From NCBI RefSeq assembly GCF_015680405.1, contig NZ_JADLJS010000029.1:1-64000 (forward strand): DNA of 64,000 nucleotides, written 5' to 3'. The stretch is from Pseudomonas pudica. GTDB lineage: Bacteria; Pseudomonadota; Gammaproteobacteria; Pseudomonadales; Pseudomonadaceae. Under the pieces are notes generated by a model. It had not been told where the DNA came from. It saw nothing but the letters and a program-made list of their open reading frames with translations, and searched no databases. Positions 1 through 6,956 of the stretch are shown here, one piece after another (the first letter of the stretch is position 1; the number at the start of each line of letters is the position of its first letter). A program made the position numbers and the translations under genes.

Positions 1-55
1 TTCAGCTTGCCATTCACCGCTCTCACTTCAGATTCTAATCCCCTCTCAAGACACA

Positions 56-92
56 AGCTGGCTTGCCGGCGATGGGCTGCAAAGCAGCCCCG
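56..92. repeat. Single REP element, AGCTGGCTTGCCGGCGAT class
   Basis: A Pseudomonas REP element with the head AGCTGGCTTGCCGGCGAT followed by a small GGGCTGC/GCAGCCC stem. It lies just past the 3' end of the aldehyde dehydrogenase gene and could fold in its transcript. The first 55 bases of the window hold nothing I can assign. Confidence 0.75.
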
Positions 93-106
93 AGGCCATC
101 CCAGGT

Positions 107-1627
107 TTAGAAGAAGCCCAACGGATTGATGTCGTAGCTCACCAGCAGGTTCTTGGTCTGCTGATAGTGGTCGAGCATCATCTTGTGGGTCTCACGCCCG
201 ACCCCCGACTTCTTGTAGCCACCGAACGCGGCATGCGCCGGGTAAAGGTGGTAGCAGTTGGTCCACACGCGCCCGGCCTTGATCCCACGGCCCATGCGGT
301 AGGCACGGTTGATATCGCGGGTCCACACGCCGGCACCCAGGCCGAACTCGGTGTCGTTGGCGATTGCCAGCGCTTCGGCTTCGTCCTTGAAGGTGGTGAC
401 GCTGACCACCGGGCCGAAGATCTCCTCCTGGAACACGCGCATCTTGTTGTTGCCCTTGAGCAGGGTCGGCTGGATGTAGTAACCGGTGGCCAGCGAGCCT
501 TCCAGTTTCTCGACCTTGCCGCCGGTCAGCAACTCGGCGCCTTCCTTCTGGGCGATGTCGAGGTACGACAGGATCTTCTCGAACTGCTGTTGCGAGGCCT
601 GGGCGCCGACCATGGTGTCGGTGTCCAGCGGGTCGCCGCGCTTGATCTGCAGCACCTTCTTCATCACCACTTCCATGAACTGCGGGTAGATCGATTCCTG
701 TACCAGTGCCCGTGACGGGCAGGTGCATACCTCGCCCTGGTTGAAGAACGCCAGCACCATGCCTTCGGCCGCCTTCTCGATGAAGCTTGGCTCGGCTTGC
801 ATGATGTCTTCGAAATACACGTTCGGCGATTTGCCGCCCAGTTCGACGGTGGACGGGATGATGTTCTCGGCCGCGCACTTCATGATGTGCGAGCCCACCG
901 GAGTCGAGCCGGTGAAGGCGATCTTGGCGATGCGCTTGCTGGTGGCCAATGCTTCACCGGCTTCGCGGCCATAGCCTTGCACCACGTTGAGCACGCCTTT
1001 TGGCAGCAGGTCACCGATCACTTCCAGCAGCACGGTGATGCCCAGCGGGGTCTGCTCGGCCGGCTTGAGCACCACGCAGTTGCCGGCGGCCAGGGCTGGG
1101 GCGAGCTTCCAGGCCGCCATCAGGATCGGGAAGTTCCACGGGATGATCTGCCCGACCACGCCCAGCGGCTCGTGGATGTGATAGGCCACTGTGCCTTCGT
1201 TGATTTCCGCGGCGCCGCCTTCCTGGGCGCGGATGCAGCCAGCGAAATAGCGGAAGTGGTCGACCGCCAGCGGAATGTCGGCATTGAGGGTTTCGCGGAT
1301 CGGCTTGCCGTTATCCCAGGTTTCGGTAATGGCCAGCAGTTCGAGGTTCTGCTCGATACGGTCGGCGATCTTGAGCAGGACATTGGAGCGGTCCTGAACT
1401 GAGGTGCGACCCCAGGCGTCGGCCGCAGCGTGGGCGGCATCCAGGGCTTTCTCGATGTCTTCGGCAGTGGACCGGGGGAATTCAGCGATCAGCTTGCCAT
1501 TCACCGGGGAGGTATTTTCGAAGTACTGCCCCTTTACCGGAGGAACGAACTCACCACCGATGTAGTTGCCGTAGCGGCTCTTGAAGGAAACCTTCGCGCC
1601 TTCGGTACCGGGATGTGCGTAACGCAT
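107..1627 (-). CDS. aldB: NAD(P)+-dependent aldehyde dehydrogenase (AldB/ExaC type)
   Basis: A 506-residue cytosolic aldehyde dehydrogenase of the normal length for the family. It oxidises small aldehydes such as acetaldehyde or glycolaldehyde to acids. The motif VELGGKSPNV near residue 262 supplies the general base Glu262, and FFNQGEVC supplies the nucleophile Cys301. IIPWNFP near 161 is the usual cofactor-pocket motif. The start is set by an AGGAGA ribosome site 7 bases before ATG. A sigma-54 type promoter lies about 50 bases upstream, and the divergent neighbour is a sigma-54 activator, so activator-dependent induction by an alcohol or aldehyde is the likely control. In P. putida the matching gene is known as aldB-I; that match is from memory of gene order, and the exact substrate is not visible here. 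Confidence 0.93.
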   Translation of the reverse strand: MRYAHPGTEGAKVSFKSRYGNYIGGEFVPPVKGQYFENTSPVNGKLIAEFPRSTAEDIEKALDAAHAAADAWGRTSVQDRSNVLLKIADRIEQNLELLAITETWDNGKPIRETLNADIPLAVDHFRYFAGCIRAQEGGAAEINEGTVAYHIHEPLGVVGQIIPWNFPILMAAWKLAPALAAGNCVVLKPAEQTPLGITVLLEVIGDLLPKGVLNVVQGYGREAGEALATSKRIAKIAFTGSTPVGSHIMKCAAENIIPSTVELGGKSPNVYFEDIMQAEPSFIEKAAEGMVLAFFNQGEVCTCPSRALVQESIYPQFMEVVMKKVLQIKRGDPLDTDTMVGAQASQQQFEKILSYLDIAQKEGAELLTGGKVEKLEGSLATGYYIQPTLLKGNNKMRVFQEEIFGPVVSVTTFKDEAEALAIANDTEFGLGAGVWTRDINRAYRMGRGIKAGRVWTNCYHLYPAHAAFGGYKKSGVGRETHKMMLDHYQQTKNLLVSYDINPLGFF

Positions 1628-1674
1628 GGTGTGTCTCCTGGCTATTGTGTTTGTTAGGGAGTTGGAAAGCGTAG

Positions 1675-1691
1675 AGCAAAGGTTGGGCCAG
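1675..1691 (-). promoter_or_regulatory. Sigma-54 promoter of the aldehyde dehydrogenase gene
   Basis: On the minus strand the sequence reads CTGGCCCAACCTTTGCT. It has the -24 TGGC and -12 TTGC elements with exactly seven bases between them, the spacing required by sigma-54 polymerase. It ends about 48 bases before the aldB start. The divergent gene encodes a sigma-54 activator, which supports the call. Confidence 0.75.
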
Positions 1692-1787
1692 CGTTTCGAG
1701 CACCAGGCAAATCAATGACTTGGCTCGGTTCTTTGGGCCTGATTCACGGTAGCTGTACCAGCGCCGGTACGCGCGGGGGTGACACTT

Positions 1788-1803
1788 TGTGCCATTTGCG
1801 ACA
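1788..1803. promoter_or_regulatory. Candidate activator-binding palindrome between aldB and its activator
   Basis: TGTGCCATTTGCGACA is an interrupted palindrome (TGT-NN-CA-NN-TG-NN-ACA). It lies about 100 bases upstream of the -24 element, a usual distance for an upstream activating sequence of a sigma-54 activator. A second dyad, GTACC-N6-GGTAC, lies at 1755-1770. Binding is inferred from position and symmetry only. Confidence 0.4.
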
Positions 1804-1882
1804 CGTAACCGGAGGGTGCATTGCAAAGCCTTCCCGGGTGGAGGATGCTGGCGGGACTCTCTATCTGCGGAGAACTACAACA

Positions 1883-3871
1883 ATGCAGAGCAATCATTTC
1901 AGTCGCCATGCCCAGCAAGTCCATACCGTCGCCCATGGTGGGGCCGGGGAGGGCGGCAGTGACCCGTCCATCGCCCGCTCCTGGCTGCGCTGCCTGGAGG
2001 ACTACCACCTCGACCCGTCGGTGATCGAGGCCCCGGTGGTGCTCGAGCACGGGCGCCTGCTGGAAAGCCGCGAGCGCCTGCGCCAGGTGCTGCAGATTGC
2101 CGACCATGAAATGAACAGCCTGCACCAGCAGCTTTCCGGGGCCGGCCATGCGGTGCTGCTGACCGATGCCCGTGGGGTAATCCTCAATTGCGTCAGCGCG
2201 CCGACCGAGCGGCGCAGCTTCGAGCGCGCCGGCTTGTGGCTGGGCGCTGACTGGAGCGAGGCGCGCGAGGGCACCAACGGCATCGGCACCTGCCTGGTCG
2301 AGCGCCAGGCGCTGACCATTCACCAGAACGAGCACTTCCGCGGTCGCCACACGGGGCTGACATGCTCGGCCAGCCCGGTGTTCGACCCGCATGGCGAGTT
2401 GCTGGCAGTGCTGGATGTATCTTCGGCGCGGCCCGACGTTTCCCGGCAGAGCCAGTTCCACACCATGGCCCTGGTCAACCTGTCGGCGAAGATGATCGAA
2501 AGCTGCTACTTCCTGCGTCATTTCGAACAGCAATGGCTGCTGCGTTTTCACCTGCAGGCCGAGTCGGTCGGCCTGTTCAGCGAAGGCCTGCTGGCGTTCG
2601 ACGGTGACGGGCGGATCTGCGCCGCCAACCAGAGCGCGTTGAACCTGCTGGGCACGGTGCGTGGTGGTGTGCTGGGCAAGCCGCTGGAACGCTTTTTCGC
2701 TTGCTGCCACGACGAACTGTTCAGCCGCGCCACGCCCGGCGGCAGCACGGCCTGGCCGCTGCATACCCTGGACGGGCGCCAGGTGTTCGCCAGCCTGCGT
2801 GGCCAAGCGCGTGCACCGGTGTGGTCGGTGCCAGCCGCCCAGCCGCGACCCACGCGGGAAGCGGAGCCGCTTATCTGCCTGCTCGACCCGGCCTTGCAGA
2901 ACGACTTCCGCCGCAGTGTGCGGGTGTTCGAGCGCGATGTGCCGCTGTTGCTGCGCGGCGAGACCGGCTGCGGCAAGGAGGCCTTCGCCCAGGCCGTGCA
3001 CCAGGCCAGCGAGCGGCGCGGCAAGCCGTTCGTTGCCATCAACTGTGCCTCTATTCCGGAGAGCCTGATCGAGAGCGAACTGTTCGGCTACCGTGGCGGC
3101 AGCTTTACCGGTGCGCGCAAGGAAGGCATGCGCGGCAAGCTGCTGCAGGCCGACGGCGGCACCTTGCTGCTGGACGAGATTGGCGACATGCCGCTGGCAC
3201 TGCAAACCCGCCTGCTGCGTGTGCTGGAGGAGCGCCAGGTGGTGCCGATCGGTGGCGAACCGCAGGCGGTCGACGTGCGCATCGTCAGCGCTACCCACCG
3301 TGACCTGCTGGAGCGGGTGGAGCAGGGCAGTTTCCGCGAGGACCTGTATTACCGGCTCAATGGCCTGGAAGTGGCATTGCCTGCGGTGCGCGAGCGCAGT
3401 GACAAGGCGCAGTTGCTGGACTTTCTGCTGCGTCAGGAGGCACGTGGAGAACCGATCGATATCGAGCCCAGGGCGCGACAGGCACTGCTCGACTTTGCCT
3501 GGCCGGGCAACGTGCGGCAGATGCGCAATGTGCTGCGTACCTTGGTGGCGCTTTGCGAAGACTCCCGGATTGTGTTCCCGGATCTCCCCGCCATTCTCCG
3601 CAACAGCACCGTCCCTGTAGCAGCGGCCTTGTGTCGCGAAAGGGTCGCAGAGCGGCCCCAGGGTCTCAGCAGCGCCGACCAATCTGCAGGGGCTGCGTCG
3701 CAGCCCGATCGCGACACAAGGCCGCTCCTACAGGATGCGGAGCGGCAAGCATTGTTGGAGACGCTAGAGGCAAAACACTGGCACCTCACCCGTGTCGCCG
3801 AGCACTTGGGCATCAGCCGCAATACCTTGTATCGAAAACTGCGCAAACACGGCATCACCCGGGCCGGCTGA
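1883..3871 (+). CDS. Sigma-54-dependent transcriptional activator (AcoR-like), carrying an in-frame REP pair
   Basis: A 662-residue activator. Residues about 60-210 form a GAF-type sensor resembling AcoR. The AAA+ domain spans about 325-560 with Walker A GETGCGKE at 359-366 and the Walker B stretch GGTLLLDEIGDM. The sigma-54 contact loop reads GSFTGA (406-411) rather than the usual GAFTGA. A Fis-type helix-turn-helix closes the protein (HLTRVAEHLGISRNTLYRKL). Residues about 578-618, between the AAA+ and DNA-binding domains, are encoded by an inverted pair of REP elements. The start at 1883 follows GGAGA; a longer frame opens upstream without ribosome-site support. It is divergent from aldB and most likely activates that gene. 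Confidence 0.88.
   Translation: MQSNHFSRHAQQVHTVAHGGAGEGGSDPSIARSWLRCLEDYHLDPSVIEAPVVLEHGRLLESRERLRQVLQIADHEMNSLHQQLSGAGHAVLLTDARGVILNCVSAPTERRSFERAGLWLGADWSEAREGTNGIGTCLVERQALTIHQNEHFRGRHTGLTCSASPVFDPHGELLAVLDVSSARPDVSRQSQFHTMALVNLSAKMIESCYFLRHFEQQWLLRFHLQAESVGLFSEGLLAFDGDGRICAANQSALNLLGTVRGGVLGKPLERFFACCHDELFSRATPGGSTAWPLHTLDGRQVFASLRGQARAPVWSVPAAQPRPTREAEPLICLLDPALQNDFRRSVRVFERDVPLLLRGETGCGKEAFAQAVHQASERRGKPFVAINCASIPESLIESELFGYRGGSFTGARKEGMRGKLLQADGGTLLLDEIGDMPLALQTRLLRVLEERQVVPIGGEPQAVDVRIVSATHRDLLERVEQGSFREDLYYRLNGLEVALPAVRERSDKAQLLDFLLRQEARGEPIDIEPRARQALLDFAWPGNVRQMRNVLRTLVALCEDSRIVFPDLPAILRNSTVPVAAALCRERVAERPQGLSSADQSAGAASQPDRDTRPLLQDAERQALLETLEAKHWHLTRVAEHLGISRNTLYRKLRKHGITRAG
3614..3734. 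repeat. Inverted REP pair inside a coding sequence
   Basis: Two REP units face each other: CCTGTAGCAGCGGCCTTGTG at the left and its near complement ending CCGCTCCTACAGG at the right. Both carry the TCGCGA core. The pair lies wholly within the activator reading frame and adds roughly 40 residues without a stop or frameshift. Confidence 0.9.
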
Positions 3872-3937
3872 GCGAAACATCTGGTGCGATTTGTCGCGCC
3901 CTGGGCTACCCTGCCTCGATGTTTTGCGAGGTCGACC

Positions 3938-5287
3938 ATGCATATTCACATTCTCGGTATTTGCGGCACTTTCATGGGCTCGCTGGCGGTGCTGGCCAAG
4001 GAACTTGGCCACCGCGTCACCGGCTCGGATGCCAACGTCTATCCCCCGATGAGCACCCAGCTCGAAGCCCAGGGCATCGAACTGACCCAAGGCTATGACC
4101 CGGCCCAGCTGGACCCGGCGCCAGACCTGGTGGTCATCGGCAACGCCATGTCGCGTGGCAACCCGGCGGTGGAGTACGTGCTGAACAAGGGCCTGCCCTA
4201 TGTCTCCGGCCCGCAGTGGCTGGCCGACCACGTGTTGCAGGGCCGCTGGGTGCTGGCCGTTGCCGGTACCCACGGCAAGACCACGACCAGCAGCATGCTG
4301 GCCTGGGTGCTGGAGCACGCCGGCATGAGCCCGGGCTTTTTGATCGGCGGTGTGCCGCAGAACTTCTCGGTGTCGGCGCGCCTGGGCGCTACGCCGTTCT
4401 TCGTGGTCGAAGCCGACGAATACGACAGCGCCTTCTTCGACAAGCGCTCGAAGTTCGTCCACTACCACCCGCGCACGGCAATCCTCAACAACCTCGAGTT
4501 CGACCATGCGGACATCTTCCCCGACCTGGCCTCGATCGAGCGGCAGTTCCACCATCTGGTGCGCACCATTCCCAGCGAAGGCCTGGTCATCCACCCCACC
4601 ACCGAGCAGGCGCTGGAACGAGTGATCGGCATGGGTTGCTGGACCCCGGTGCAGACCACCGGCGAAGGTGGCCAGTGGCAAGCCCGTCTGCTCAGCCCCG
4701 ACGGTTCGCGCTTCGAAGTGCTGTTCGATGGTGAAGCGCAGGGCGTGGTGGACTGGGCGCTGACCGGCCAGCACAACGTCGCCAACGCCTTGGCCACCTT
4801 GGCAGCGGCGCGCCATGTAGGCGTGGTGCCAGCCATGGGCATCGAAGGCCTGAGCGCCTTCAAGAGCGTCAAGCGGCGCATGGAGAAGGTTGCCGAAGTG
4901 CAGGGAGTGACCATCTACGATGACTTCGCCCACCACCCGACCGCCATCGCCACCACCCTTGACGGCCTGCGCAAGCGCGTTGGCGAGGCCCCGGTGATCG
5001 CCGTGATCGAGCCACGCTCCAACTCGATGAAGCTCGGTGCCCATCGAGATGGCCTGCCGGAAAGCGTCAACGACGCCGACCAGGTGATCTGGTACGCCCC
5101 GGCCAACCTTGGCTGGGACCTGGCTGCCACCGCTGCGCAATGCAAAGTGCCTAGCGTGGTGGCCGACAGCCTGGAAGCGATCATCGAGCGGGTCAAGGGG
5201 CAGGCCCGCCCGGGTACACATGTAGTGATCATGAGCAACGGCGGCTTCGGCGGCCTGCACGGCAAGCTGGCCGAGGCACTGAAGTGA
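3938..5287 (+). CDS. mpl: UDP-N-acetylmuramate:L-alanyl-gamma-D-glutamyl-meso-diaminopimelate ligase (murein peptide ligase)
   Basis: A 449-residue Mur-ligase family enzyme that joins the recycled tripeptide L-Ala-D-Glu-mDAP to UDP-MurNAc in peptidoglycan recycling. It opens with MHIHILGICGTFMGSLAVLA, the Mpl form of the N-terminal Rossmann motif. The P-loop VAGTHGKTTTSSML lies near residues 108-121, and VEADEYDSAFFDKRSKF is typical of Mpl. The ATG at 3938 was chosen because the family begins at MHIHILG; a frame opening 54 bases earlier adds residues with no match to the family. Its stop overlaps the GTG start of ubiX (GTGA), so the two are translationally coupled. Confidence 0.95.
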   Translation: MHIHILGICGTFMGSLAVLAKELGHRVTGSDANVYPPMSTQLEAQGIELTQGYDPAQLDPAPDLVVIGNAMSRGNPAVEYVLNKGLPYVSGPQWLADHVLQGRWVLAVAGTHGKTTTSSMLAWVLEHAGMSPGFLIGGVPQNFSVSARLGATPFFVVEADEYDSAFFDKRSKFVHYHPRTAILNNLEFDHADIFPDLASIERQFHHLVRTIPSEGLVIHPTTEQALERVIGMGCWTPVQTTGEGGQWQARLLSPDGSRFEVLFDGEAQGVVDWALTGQHNVANALATLAAARHVGVVPAMGIEGLSAFKSVKRRMEKVAEVQGVTIYDDFAHHPTAIATTLDGLRKRVGEAPVIAVIEPRSNSMKLGAHRDGLPESVNDADQVIWYAPANLGWDLAATAAQCKVPSVVADSLEAIIERVKGQARPGTHVVIMSNGGFGGLHGKLAEALK

Positions 5288-5913
5288 GCGGGCCGGAACG
5301 CATCACGCTGGCCATGACGGGTGCCTCTGGCGCCCAGTATGGCCTGCGCCTGCTCGACTGCCTGGTGCGTGAGGACCGCGAGGTGCACTTCCTGATCTCC
5401 AAGGCTGCGCAACTGGTGATGGCCACCGAGACGGACGTGGTGCTGCCGGCCAAACCACAGGCGATGCAGGCCTTCCTCACCGAATATACCGGCGCTGCCG
5501 ACGGGCAAATTCGCGTGTATGGCAAGGAAGACTGGATGTCGCCGGTGGCCTCCGGCTCCGGCGCTCCGGCGGCGATGGTGGTGGTGCCCTGTTCCACCGG
5601 AACGTTGTCGGCGATTGCCACCGGTGCGTGCAACAACCTGATCGAACGTGCTGCCGACGTTACCCTCAAGGAGCGTCGCCAGTTGATCCTGGTGCCGCGC
5701 GAGGCGCCATTCTCCACCATCCACCTGGAGAACATGCTTAAGCTGTCGCAGATGGGCGCGGTGATCCTGCCGGCGGCGCCGGGTTTTTATCACCAGCCGC
5801 AGACTATCGACGACCTGGTCGACTTCGTGGTCGCGCGCATTCTAAACCTGCTGAACATTCCCCAGGACATGTTGCCGCGCTGGGGTGAGCACCACTTCGG
5901 GGTGGATGATTGA
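5284..5913 (+). CDS. ubiX: Flavin prenyltransferase UbiX
   Basis: A 209-residue flavin prenyltransferase. It makes prenyl-FMN, the cofactor of the UbiD decarboxylase in ubiquinone synthesis. Family motifs present are MTGASGAQYGLRLL at the N-terminus, PCSTGTLSAIATGACNNL in the middle, and REAPFSTIHLENMLKLS near residue 140. It starts at a GTG overlapping the mpl stop codon, and its TGA overlaps the TTG start of the following lipoprotein gene, so mpl-ubiX-lipoprotein form one tightly packed operon. Confidence 0.95.
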   Translation: MSGPERITLAMTGASGAQYGLRLLDCLVREDREVHFLISKAAQLVMATETDVVLPAKPQAMQAFLTEYTGAADGQIRVYGKEDWMSPVASGSGAPAAMVVVPCSTGTLSAIATGACNNLIERAADVTLKERRQLILVPREAPFSTIHLENMLKLSQMGAVILPAAPGFYHQPQTIDDLVDFVVARILNLLNIPQDMLPRWGEHHFGVDD

Positions 5914-6197
5914 AGCGAGCACTGGCGGGTTTGCTGGCGCTGGTGCTGCTCGGTGGCTGCGCCACGGTGCGCACGCTGGATGCCAACAAGCCCGGGGCAC
6001 CGGTGGTGTATGCCGGTACCCGGTTGGACTTGTATGTGATCAATGGTGGGTGCTGCCCACGGGATCATTACGGGGCTGATGCGCCGGCGTATCCGGGGCT
6101 GGACCTGCCGGGGAGCATGTTGCTCGATACCCTGTTGCTGCCGTTGTCGCTGCTCACGGCAGCCGGTGTAGGCTTCCAGGCCACTGGTGGCCTGTAA
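5910..6197 (+). CDS. Small YceK/YidQ-like (DUF1375) lipoprotein
   Basis: A 95-residue predicted lipoprotein. Its signal peptide ends in the lipobox LLGGC (cysteine near residue 18). The body has NGGCCPRDHYGAD and the late hydrophobic stretch SMLLDTLLLPLSLLTAAG, as in YceK-type DUF1375 proteins. It begins at a rare TTG that shares bases with the ubiX stop codon, so translation probably depends on ubiX. No function is known to me. Confidence 0.75.
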   Translation: MKRALAGLLALVLLGGCATVRTLDANKPGAPVVYAGTRLDLYVINGGCCPRDHYGADAPAYPGLDLPGSMLLDTLLLPLSLLTAAGVGFQATGGL

Positions 6198-6199
6198 GG

Positions 6200-6271
6200 G
6201 CCCTTTCGCGGGCACGCCCGCTCCTACAGGGATCACTGTACCTGTGGGAGCGGGCGTGCCCGCGAAGAGCC
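6200..6271. repeat. Inverted REP pair, GGGCGTGCCCGCGAA class
   Basis: Two facing REP units with the GCGGGCGTGCCCGCGAAG core separated by about 10 bases. They lie between the convergent lipoprotein and NAD(P)-binding protein genes and could fold as a hairpin in both transcripts. Confidence 0.85.
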
Positions 6272-6285
6272 ATCACAAGTGAAGC

Positions 6286-6930
6286 CTAATTCTTGCCCAG
6301 CCTGCGCAACTCATCCGATTCCACAATCCGCACCCCGTCTTCCTCCTCCAGCGCCAGCCGCCACAGCGCCCGGGCCAAGGTACAAGCCTCGATCCCCCGA
6401 TACTTCCCGGGTATCAGCTTGGCAAATGGCGAAGCCAACTGTTCGCCGAGCCGCGGCTCGACCCGTTCGCCCAGCAGCAATGACGGCCGCACGATGGTCA
6501 GCTGCGGCCAATCCTGGGCCTTGAGTGCCTCCTCCATTTCGCCCTTGACCCGGTTGTAGAAAATCGACGATTTCGGGTCGGCGCCCAATGCACTGACCAC
6601 CAGCAGATGCCGCGCGCCCAACTCCCGGGCACGCTTGCTGAATGCCACCACCATGTCCAGGTCCACCGCGCGGAAGGCCGATTCGGAACCGGCCTGCTTC
6701 AGTGTGGTGCCCAGGCAGCAATAGGCGATATCGACCCGCCCACCCAGCTGTGGGAGGAATACCGCCGGGTCGCCCACGGGGTTTTCCAGGTGCGGGTGCT
6801 CGGCCAATGGCCGGCGGGTAGGCGCCAGTACGCGAGTGATGGTGGGCTCGTTGAGGAGGCGGTCGAGCAGGTGTTCACCTGTCAGCCCCGTGGCACCGGC
6901 AAGCAGGACATGCTGAGGCGTCAAATACAT
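6286..6930 (-). CDS. NAD(P)-binding oxidoreductase-like protein (TIP30/YbjT type)
   Basis: A 214-residue atypical short-chain dehydrogenase fold. The N-terminus HVLLAGATGLTGEHLLDRLL holds the GxxGxxG nucleotide-binding loop. SALGADPKSSIFYNRVKGEME carries the YNRVK motif of the HTATIP2/TIP30 group. A GGAGA ribosome site precedes the ATG. It starts 26 bases past the end of the MORN-C13 lipoprotein gene, so the two are likely cotranscribed. Substrate unknown. Confidence 0.8.
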   Translation of the reverse strand: MYLTPQHVLLAGATGLTGEHLLDRLLNEPTITRVLAPTRRPLAEHPHLENPVGDPAVFLPQLGGRVDIAYCCLGTTLKQAGSESAFRAVDLDMVVAFSKRARELGARHLLVVSALGADPKSSIFYNRVKGEMEEALKAQDWPQLTIVRPSLLLGERVEPRLGEQLASPFAKLIPGKYRGIEACTLARALWRLALEEEDGVRIVESDELRRLGKN

Positions 6931-6956
6931 GATGTCTCTCCCTTGTTACACCAAGC

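Noticed and set aside
3..1506. A 17-base exact repeat (CAGCTTGCCATTCACCG) at 3-19 and 1490-1506
   Set aside because: One short exact match is expected by chance in a GC-rich window of this size, and the flanks do not match.
1712..3682. A 656-residue minus-strand frame opposite the sigma-54 activator
   Set aside because: Antisense shadow; the plus strand carries intact AAA+ and helix-turn-helix motifs.
3764..5260. A 498-residue minus-strand frame opposite mpl
   Set aside because: No family motif and poor start context; mpl motifs on the other strand are complete.
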